A stretch of 64,000 bases of DNA, taken from contig KN805370.1 of the NCBI GenBank assembly GCA_000818945.1, positions 687,578 to 751,577 of the forward strand, given 5' to 3'. This DNA comes from Schizochytrium sp. CCTCC M209059. Its lineage: Eukaryota; Sar; Bigyra; Thraustochytrida; Thraustochytriidae. Of this stretch, positions 10,462 through 18,300 are shown piece by piece. Below the pieces are notes generated by a model, which was not told where the DNA came from, made no database searches, and was given only the letters and a program-made list of their open reading frames with translations. The stretch's first letter is position 1. Every line of letters starts with the position of its first letter. Both the position numbers and the translations under genes were made by a program.

Positions 10462-11160
10462 TTAACGCAGTCGCCGGGCCTCGCGCTCCCACTCGAGGAG
10501 GGTCAGGACATCACCCTCGCGGACGGGGCCCTTGACGTTGCGGATAATGCTGCGTGGGTCATCGTCGAGGAACTCGACGCGGACCTGCGTCACGTTACCG
10601 GTGGCGCCGGTGCGGCTGAGCACGCGGGTAACGCGCGCCAGCATAACAGCCTGGGTGGCGGAGGTGGGGGCGTCAGCCTGTACATTTTATTGTTCGTTCA
10701 CATTACGTCGCGTCAAAGCAAGAGCAGCAGATGATAAGTTAGTCCTCCTGTTCGAGCATCTTTAGACAAGATTATGGGAACGCCCGAACGATCGATGGAT
10801 GGATGGAGGGATGATGGTGAGATAGTGACAAGAGCTAACTCATCTCATATGCCTCCGCACATTTCTCTTGACAAAGTAAAGAATGCAATCCATTCCATCT
10901 GATCGTCACTCCGCTCCATCCTCGCTCCCTCGCGCTTCGTTGGGTGGTGGCCGTCGAGCTCTCTCTCTCTCTCTCGATGGTTGCCCGCTAGCCACACGTC
11001 CCTGTCTCCATCAATCCCTTCATCGCTCGCGGCCACGAGGACGAAGGAGTCGCCGGGCCGGAGAGCGCGGTCCTCCGAAGAAACCCGCCGCGCCGGGCCG
11101 CGGTCTCCTCGCCGCGCCTCGCGCCCCGCGCCGCGCGGGTCGTGCGCGTCCACGTACCAT
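10462..11160 (-). CDS. RPS28: 40S ribosomal protein S28 (eS28), two coding exons
   Basis: A component of the small ribosomal subunit near the mRNA exit. Exon 2 (10677-10462) encodes the nearly complete protein, including RVTRVLSRTG, TQVRVEFLDDD, RSIIRNVKGPVREGDVLTLL and the terminal EREARRLR typical of the family. No upstream in-frame ATG fits the family's start. On the minus strand an acceptor (TGTACAG, intron end 10678) precedes GCTGACGCC. At 11160-11158 the sequence ACCATG is followed directly by the donor GTACGTG. Splicing these (intron 11157-10678, 480 bases) gives 72 residues beginning MADAPTSATQAVMLARV, the expected length. Translation from the internal methionine at 10644 would give only 60 residues. 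Product assignment is firm; the exon 1 position is an inference from splice sites and Kozak context. Confidence 0.88.
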
Positions 11161-11269
11161 GGTCTCGAGCGAGTGGTTGCCTGCGTATGAAGCGACTCTG
11201 CCCCGCTCACGCCACTCTGCTTGGCCACTTGCTTGGCGCTCTCGCTCGTGGCCTCTAGTCTGCGGTGCG

Positions 11270-11445
11270 CATACTGCACTTGCGGCGCGCCATTCTGCAC
11301 TTGCGGGCGGCGCCGGGTACCCTTGTCGGCGCGGCCTATAGCCCACTTGCGCCGCCGCCGCCGCGCCTGCCGCACTTGCGCGCCGCCATTCCGCACTTGT
11401 GCGGGCCCATTCCGCACTTCCCACCGCACATAGCCCACTTGCGCC
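11270..11445 (-). promoter_or_regulatory. Seven-copy CAAGTG/ATGG motif cluster upstream of eS28
   Basis: Read on the minus strand (the direction of eS28 transcription) this stretch repeats a unit of about CGCAAGTGCGGAATGGCGGC. Copies lie at about 11445-11427 (CAAGTGGGCTATG), 11421-11406 (GAAGTGCGGAATGG), 11404-11385, 11381-11368, 11353-11336 (CAAGTGGGCTATAG), 11307-11290 (CAAGTGCAGAATGG) and 11285-11270. The cluster starts 110 bases before the start codon. The same unit recurs upstream of the mitochondrial ACP gene. The ATGGCGGC part resembles the animal YY1 site; the binding factor here is unknown. Confidence 0.6.
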
Positions 11446-12877
11446 GCTGCCCGCCCCCCTCGCGCCGCCCGCCACACGATCTTTCCCCACTGCGCGGGCC
11501 CCTCCCGCGCCGCGCCGCGCAACCCGCTCCCTCCTCGCTCCTGTCTCCTCTACCTCCACTACCACCGCGCCACTGACACCCCGCCCATACTACTTCACCT
11601 TTTGCGCCCCCAGTGGTGCCCGTCGCGAAACCCTAGTTTGCCTGCCCTTCCCGCGGCGGCGAAACCGGCCTCTCTTCCAGGATATCACGGCTCTCCCTTG
11701 CGCTCGCTGGCGCGCGAGCGAGCGAGCTGCCAGCCTGTAAGGCAAGGGCCGTGCCCACCGGACCAGGTGGAGAGCCCTTATGCTACTACGTTCACGCCGC
11801 ACGTGGCGCTTCCCTTCGCGGACTCAGAGAAAAGGAAGTAGAGGTTCGGCAGGACCTCATTTTTCATATTTGGGGGGCTGCGGAAGAACCCGGAAAGAAA
11901 GAAAGAAAGAAAGAAAGAACTCGGAAAGAAAGAAAGAAAGGAGAGCTCCAACCGTCTGTCTGAATATCTATCTATATCTGTCTGTCTGTCTCTCTATACG
12001 TATCTATCTGTCTGTGTCTGTCTGCGAGGGACCCGCCGGAGACAGCGTGGCACCTCCCTGGCCACCGACCTGGCTCATCCCGCGAGGCCGCTGCGGCCGC
12101 TCGTGCCGCCGCCGCTGCTGCTGCTCGCGGCGAGCGGGCTGCTGGCCACGGCCGGCGGCCTCGGCGCCTTCGAAGTCGGAGTTGGAGATGAGGTCGAAGC
12201 GGCGGGGGTTTTGAAAATCGGTTTGAATCCGGGAGGAGCACGAGCAGCAGCAGGCAGAACTCGAAGCGAGAACCCGGCGCGGGATCGAGCAGGCGCTCGC
12301 GTCGCGTTGCAGCTTCGCATCGCATCCATCGCGTCCATCGCGTCCATCGCGTGGCGTGGCCTGGCCTGGCCTGGCTCGCCCGACCGGCAGCGCCCGCCAC
12401 CTCCCGGTCGCACTCGCGTCCGCGCCGCGCCGCCCCGCATCGCGCCGCGCCATCTGTCACAGGCTGGCAGAACGGCGAGGGAGGATTCTAGAAAGAAGCG
12501 AAGGCTCTCGAAAAGAGAGGACACGGAGCCCAGGCTGGCACCGGCCCTGCACAGCCTGGCACCTGCCGGCTTTCCAGGTTGTCTCGGAAGGGAGCCGAAG
12601 GCAAGCAAGCAGGAGAGAGAGAGGGAGGGAGAGGCAGAGGCAAGCAGTCCCCCGACCCCGAGGCGCCAGACCCGAATCACGCGGAGGCAGTTGCCGCCAC
12701 CAACGTCCGGTCGCCCGACCGCCCGCCCGCCCGCTCGCCCGCTCGCACGCACGTACGCACGCCAGACACGCTTGTACGCACGCACGCACGCACGCACGCC
12801 CGCACGCAGCGGCGGCTGCTCGGCATTGTATCCTGCCAGGGCCGGTCAACGGCCGAGGTAAAGAAGGACAAGGAAAG
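11446..12877. other. Remainder of the eS28/BiP divergent promoter region
   Basis: No gene seen. It contains GAAA repeats (11896-11940), CTGTCTGT/TATCTATC runs (11955-12020), a CATCGCGTC tandem near 12318-12350, GGCCT runs, and CGCACGCACG runs close to the BiP leader. A CAGCGTG heptamer at 12043-12049 matches the core of the yeast KAR2 unfolded-protein response element. The BiP reading frame happens to stay open far upstream, but that extension is low complexity and precedes a clear signal peptide start. Confidence 0.5.
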
Positions 12878-14869
12878 ATGGGCCGCCTCGCGAAGTCGCT
12901 TGTGCTGCTGACGGCCGTGCTGGCCGTGATCGGAGGCGTCCGCGCCGAAGAGGACAAGTCCGAGGCCAAGACCGTGGTCGGCATCGATCTGGGCACCAGC
13001 ACATCGTGCGTCGGTGTCTTTCACAAGGGACGCGTTGAGATCCTCGCCAACGACCAGGGTAACCGCATCACCCCCTCGTACGTGAGCTGGACCGAGTCCG
13101 GCGAGCGCCTCGTCGGTGACTCAGCCAAGAACCTGGCGTCGCTCAGGCCCGAGGCCACCGTCTACGATGTCAAGCGCCTCATCGGTCGCGACTACAACTC
13201 CAAGGAAGTCCAGGCCGACAAGAAGCTCGTCCCCTACAACATCATCAACAAGGGCGGCAAGCCCTTTGTCGAAGTCGAAATCAACGGTGAGAAGAAGGAG
13301 TTCGCCCCCGAGGAGATCTCCGCCATGGTTCTCCAGAAGATGAAGGGCATCGCCGAGGGCTTCCTCAGTGAGGAGGTCAACCACGCCGTCGTCACCGTCC
13401 CTGCCTACTTCAACGATGCCCAGCGCCAGGCCACCAAGGACGCCGGCATCATCGCCGGCCTCAAGGTCGAGCGCATCATCAACGAGCCCACCGCCGCCGC
13501 CATTGCCTACGGCCTCGACAAGCAGGACGAGGGCGAGAAGACCATTCTCGTCTTTGACCTCGGTGGCGGTACCTTTGATGTCACCCTTCTCTCCATCGAT
13601 GCCGGCGTCTTTGAGGTCCAGGCCACCAACGGTGACACCCATCTCGGTGGTGAGGACTTTGACCAGCGCATCATGAAGTACTTTATCAAGCGCTTCAAGA
13701 AGCAGCACGACATTGACATTGCCAAGGACAAGCGCGCGCTCCAGAAGCTTCGCCGCGAGGTCGAGCGCGTCAAGCGCTCGCTGTCCACGCAGCACCAGGC
13801 TCGCCTCGAGATCGAGGCCCTTGCCGAGGGCATTGACTTCTCCGAGACCCTCACCCGCGCTCGCTTCGAGGAGCTCAACCTCGATCTCTTCAAGAAGACC
13901 CTCGTCCCCGTTGGCAAGGTTCTCCAGGACGCCGGCGTCAAGAAGAACGAAGTCGATGAGGTCGTTCTCGTCGGTGGCTCCACCCGCATCCCCCGCGTCC
14001 AGCAGCTGCTCAAGGACTTCTTCAACGGCAAGGAGCCCTCCAAGGGTATTAACCCGGACGAGGCCGTCGCCTACGGTGCCGCTGTCCAGGGTGGCATCCT
14101 CGGTGGCAAGGACACCAGCTCGGAGATTCTTCTGCTCGATGTTGCCCCGCTCTCGCTCGGTATCGAGACCGTCGGTGGTGTCATGACCAAGCTTATTAAC
14201 CGCAACTCGGTCATCCCCGCCCGCAAGTCTCAGGTCTTCTCCACCTACACCGATAACCAGCCGGCCGTCAGCATCCAGGTCTTTGAGGGTGAGCGCGCCA
14301 TGACCAAGGACAACCACCCTCTTGGCAAGTTTGAGCTTTCCGGCATCCCCCCTGCCCCTCGCGGTGTCCCTCAGATTGAGGTCACCTTTGCCGTCGATGC
14401 CAACTCCATCCTCAACGTTCAGGCTGAGGAGAAGGGTACCGGCAAGAAGGAGCAGATTGTTATCACTGCCGAAAAGGGTCGCCTCAGCGAGGAGGAGATT
14501 GAGCGCATGGTCCAGGAGGCCGAGGAGAACGCCGAGGCTGACAAGATCCTCAAGGAGCGCATCGACCTCAAGAACAGCTTTGAGGGCCTCTTGTACTCTA
14601 CCAAGGCCAGCCTTAACGACGAGGACAAGGGTGTGCGCGACAAGCTTTCCGAGGACCAGGTCGAGGAGCTCGAGACTGCCATTTCGGAGAACATCGACTG
14701 GCTCGACGAGAACCAGGAGGCCGATCTCGATGAGCTCAAGGAGAAGAAGGAGGAGTTCGAGCAGCTCGTCCAGCCTATCATGGCTTCCATCTACCAGCAG
14801 GCCGGCGGTGACGCTGGCGGCGATGATGACTTTGATGACGACGATTTTGATGACCACGATGAGCTCTAA
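12878..14869 (+). CDS. HSPA5: ER-lumenal Hsp70 chaperone BiP/GRP78
   Basis: BiP binds unfolded chains in the ER lumen using ATP, drives post-translational import and senses ER stress. The 663-residue protein has a cleavable signal peptide (MGRLAKSLVLLTAVLAVIGG, then VRAEED). The nucleotide-binding domain follows, with GIDLGTSTSC near residue 34, NEPTAAAIAYGLD and FDLGGGTFDVTLL. The substrate-binding domain and the helical lid follow, then an acidic D-rich tail ending HDEL, the ER retrieval signal. The start at 12878 (AAAGATGG) is fixed by the signal peptide. Codons are strongly C-ending, which suggests high expression. The long open frame on the opposite strand is an Hsp70 codon artefact. Confidence 0.97.
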   Translation: MGRLAKSLVLLTAVLAVIGGVRAEEDKSEAKTVVGIDLGTSTSCVGVFHKGRVEILANDQGNRITPSYVSWTESGERLVGDSAKNLASLRPEATVYDVKRLIGRDYNSKEVQADKKLVPYNIINKGGKPFVEVEINGEKKEFAPEEISAMVLQKMKGIAEGFLSEEVNHAVVTVPAYFNDAQRQATKDAGIIAGLKVERIINEPTAAAIAYGLDKQDEGEKTILVFDLGGGTFDVTLLSIDAGVFEVQATNGDTHLGGEDFDQRIMKYFIKRFKKQHDIDIAKDKRALQKLRREVERVKRSLSTQHQARLEIEALAEGIDFSETLTRARFEELNLDLFKKTLVPVGKVLQDAGVKKNEVDEVVLVGGSTRIPRVQQLLKDFFNGKEPSKGINPDEAVAYGAAVQGGILGGKDTSSEILLLDVAPLSLGIETVGGVMTKLINRNSVIPARKSQVFSTYTDNQPAVSIQVFEGERAMTKDNHPLGKFELSGIPPAPRGVPQIEVTFAVDANSILNVQAEEKGTGKKEQIVITAEKGRLSEEEIERMVQEAEENAEADKILKERIDLKNSFEGLLYSTKASLNDEDKGVRDKLSEDQVEELETAISENIDWLDENQEADLDELKEKKEEFEQLVQPIMASIYQQAGGDAGGDDDFDDDDFDDHDEL

Positions 14870-15370
14870 GGTGAGAGTTTTTCCAAGCGTCTCAAATTGT
14901 GTCTTTTTACTCCTTGCATCTTCTTCTTCTTTCTATTTGTCTCCCTTCGTCATCGTCTTCAACGCTTCCTCGTACATTCATTCATTCGCTTGTTCGTTTG
15001 TCGCAGGCGCGTCTAGAGATGCTATGAGACTACGTGAAGGAGAAAGACAGGTGGAACCAATCTTTCACCACCACCACCATCAACAACAGCCAAAAAGAAA
15101 AAAAAATACCAACGAAATTATAAAATTGGGGTCGAGCGAGGACGATCTTTAATTGTCAAAAGAGGACCGGGGATGATGTGATGACATGACATGACATGGG
15201 CCGTGCTCCTTTGTGGCGTTCCCCCGACGTAGTTCTTTTCTGTCGTATCCAACCATCCATCCATCCATCGATCACCTCTTTTGTCTCTTCGCCAATCTAA
15301 TGGCGTACATAGCAAGTGTTCTCTCGTGTTCACATACAGAACCCCAAACAAAGAAAATAACAACACATTT
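14870..15370 (+). other. BiP 3' UTR with probable intron 14871-15006
   Basis: The BiP stop codon is followed by one G and then GTGAGAGTTTTT, a strong donor. The next 130 bases are markedly pyrimidine-rich (CTTCTTCTTCTTTC and similar) and end TTTGTCGCAG at 15006, a strong acceptor, with no competing AG nearby. The predicted 3' UTR intron is 136 bases. Because it starts 1 base after the stop, the usual distance rule would not mark the spliced mRNA for nonsense-mediated decay. The rest is untranslated sequence shared with the convergent neighbour. Confidence 0.6.
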
Positions 15371-18300
15371 TCATAAACTGAATGGTTTGGTTAATACGGG
15401 AAGCGTTGACTTGACAGCCTCGAGGGCTCCAGCGGCGAGCGTTTGCCCGTGTTGACCCTCTTCTTCCTCTCCAATGTCTTCATCATTGCCATCATCGTCT
15501 CCGCTGCCCACGTTCGGAATCCCGATCCATGAAAAGGCCGTGTGCCCGGGAGGAATTTGTACAAGAGTTCCACTTGAATCGACAGCAACGCCACCTCCTT
15601 GCGTCGTGATTTGGATCTCTTGATCGGCTGCGAAACAACTTTTGTCATCAACATCCCTACTTAAACATTCCTCGTCTGCCTTCTTGCCCTCAACCAAAGG
15701 ACTGCTGTCGCTCTCTGACGCTTTATTGAGACTACTTTCGTCACCTGGTGAAGCTGACACGGTCGGGATATCCTCCTTCTCCGCCATGTCCTCCTCGTCC
15801 TCGTCCTTGTCCATCTCAGAAGCGACGACGGCGGCATCAGCTGCAGTGGCAGCTGCGTCGGGCTGACTACCATCGTCGCTATCTTCCGCGAACGCTTCGG
15901 ACTCTTCGTCATCGCCGTCGACGTCGTCTTCTTCAAAGTCGCCAAAGGTTGCTTCCACGGTGCCACCGAGCCAAGAGAACTCCGTATGGCCTGGAGGAAT
16001 TCCAGCCATAGCATGGGGCACATTCTGCCATGACGAGTCTGAGCTCGCGCGCACGTGCGCTTCACCGCCCTTGGACGCTCCGTCGGCAGCATCCTCAGAC
16101 TCTGGCGAGTCTGTCTTGGGATAGTGAATGATGTTGGTGATAAAGGACAAAATGCTGGACTTGAACGAGCCCGACGAGCCCGCAGCGTTTCGATCGCCTC
16201 CTGACATGCTACCCCCTTCAGGTGAAAGAAGACTACCTGCAGATCTTTGCAATAGGGAACCAGCGGACGAGGTATCTCGCATGCTCGGCCGATTCACAAG
16301 ATAGGCCATGAGTGAGGTTCCATTAGAAATGGCTACTGCATACACGCTGTCCTCTTCGCGGAAGGCGACCACAACGCCCGGTCCAAAGGGCGTGATCACC
16401 TGAGTGCCAACTGGAATGGCCGGTCCGGCGTGCGGGGATCCGCCGCCGAGTAGGAGCCGCGGCACGTGAATGTAGGCTCGTCCGTATGGCAGCGCAATCA
16501 CAAAGAAACCATCTGGACGCACCTCCAGTACCTCGCCTGTGCCCAAGCCATTCGTGTCCACAGTGTCCCCAACACGAATCCCATACGCCTCATCAAGCGC
16601 ACTAAGGTAGGTATCTGACGAAGTACCCGAAGTTGCCGTCACCAAAGAGCACAACGACACTAGACTGTCGGAGCTCGGAAGTGTAGTCGTTGCAGTAGGG
16701 GCATTGCTCGAAAGTACCGAGGCTGCCAGGCCTTGCGAAAAGCCGCCGCGCTGCATGACGGAGAAAGGGAGCTTGAGCAGCTCCCAGTTTTTGGAAATCA
16801 ATTCACGAGCCTTTTGCAGGGGGCTCTGATCCAGTTGTAAAAGACTTGCGGCGCTCATGGCGTCGCGCGTAGAGGCCTCCTCGTCCAAAGTCACGCACTC
16901 GATTGGGATGTACGCGCGAGATGCCCACAACAAACGGAGCTCCAGCATACCCGACTCGCGCACCTTGAGAACAAGACCTTGGCCATAGGGTGTGCTTACC
17001 ACAGACCCATGCTCAATATCTCGCTTGGAGGGCGATGCTGCCTTGTTGGTGATGCTGCTACCTGCGTCCGACTTGTTGTCGGCACTTGGCTCTCCACCTC
17101 GCGTGAAGAGAGTTTTCATCAGACCATACAGACGTCTTGGGTACGAGCCTTCGTTCACCATGGCGCGTGCTCGTTCTTCAAAGAGCTTAGCGTTCCACAT
17201 GAGGAGCGAATCCTCACTAAAATACGCAAGGGCATTCATGGAAGGGATTGCAGTCACATAAATGCTGTCGCTTTCCCTAAAATACAGCACCACTGTGTCG
17301 CCAAAAGGGGTCTTAACTCGTGTTCCGAGTTCCAAAATCACCTCCGACTCGTTCTCCTTGTCGATCGTGTCCGAGGGGCCAGGAGTGGCTGGGGTGGAAG
17401 GAGAAATCGGTCTGGCCGTTGCATCGACCGCGTGCTCAAAGGCGCCGCCAGTGTTTTCGTCCGACGAATCAATGCTCAAGGGACGACCAGAGAACTTTCT
17501 TGACACAGTAGCGTCGTCATCAGCATCATCAGCATCAGCATCATCAGCAGCAGCATTGACAAGGTCTTCTGAAGCCTCATTGCGCACACTCTCAAGCTCC
17601 GGGCTTGCGACGCTGGCTTCGTCAGCGTCATCGGCATCAATTTGCTCAATCGATCCCTCGAGAAGATTCGATGATGCAGACGCACGTCGATCGCTTGTGT
17701 CGGACCGCTTCGACTCCCGCGCGTGCCATCGGTCGTCCTCGTCGATGAGCACGCCGTCTTCTTCACATCCTCCCACCCTTTGAAAGTCTTCTTGCTCGGC
17801 AAAAGTATCGGTCTCACCAGCACTGCTGTCTGGAGAACCGAAGTTGCGCGGCGTCGCGAGCGGCGTGGGTCCCTGCAAGACTCTTTGCACGGGAATCGCT
17901 TCGTCGAGCAGCGCTGGTTCCGACTTTGGCTTTTCGGTAGAGATCGGGCGCGTCCCCGAGGCAGCCGAGGAAGGTCGTGATGGGGTCCTTTTCACAGAAA
18001 GTAGAGTCGCGTCCGATTGCGTTTCAAAGATGCTAGACCGCCGTGGCGTACGCGTCTCGGTGCTCGAGCGTTTGCGCAGACTCACCGCCCTATCCTTCTT
18101 GCCCGGATAGAACATGACCGGCATGAGGAAGGAGGAAAAAGGATCAAGATGACGCGGCTTGTCCACCTTGTAGAGTGAAGCCGTAAAGGCCTCGCGGACA
18201 GTCCTGTCGTTGGGTAGCTGAAGGTCTTCAGGACGGGAGATAGATGATGATGAGCGCGATGAGCGACCACGCGTGAGCGAGTCCGTGAGCTGCGAGAGAT

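Noticed and set aside
12356..12877. 174-codon N-terminal extension of BiP
   Set aside because: It is repeat-derived Arg/Ala/His sequence that would bury the signal peptide; the ATG at 12878 gives a normal BiP.
13121..14857. Long minus-strand open frame (about 578 codons) opposite BiP
   Set aside because: Hsp70 genes with C-ending codons often leave the antisense strand open. The product is a low-complexity Leu/Val/Asp string with no domain.
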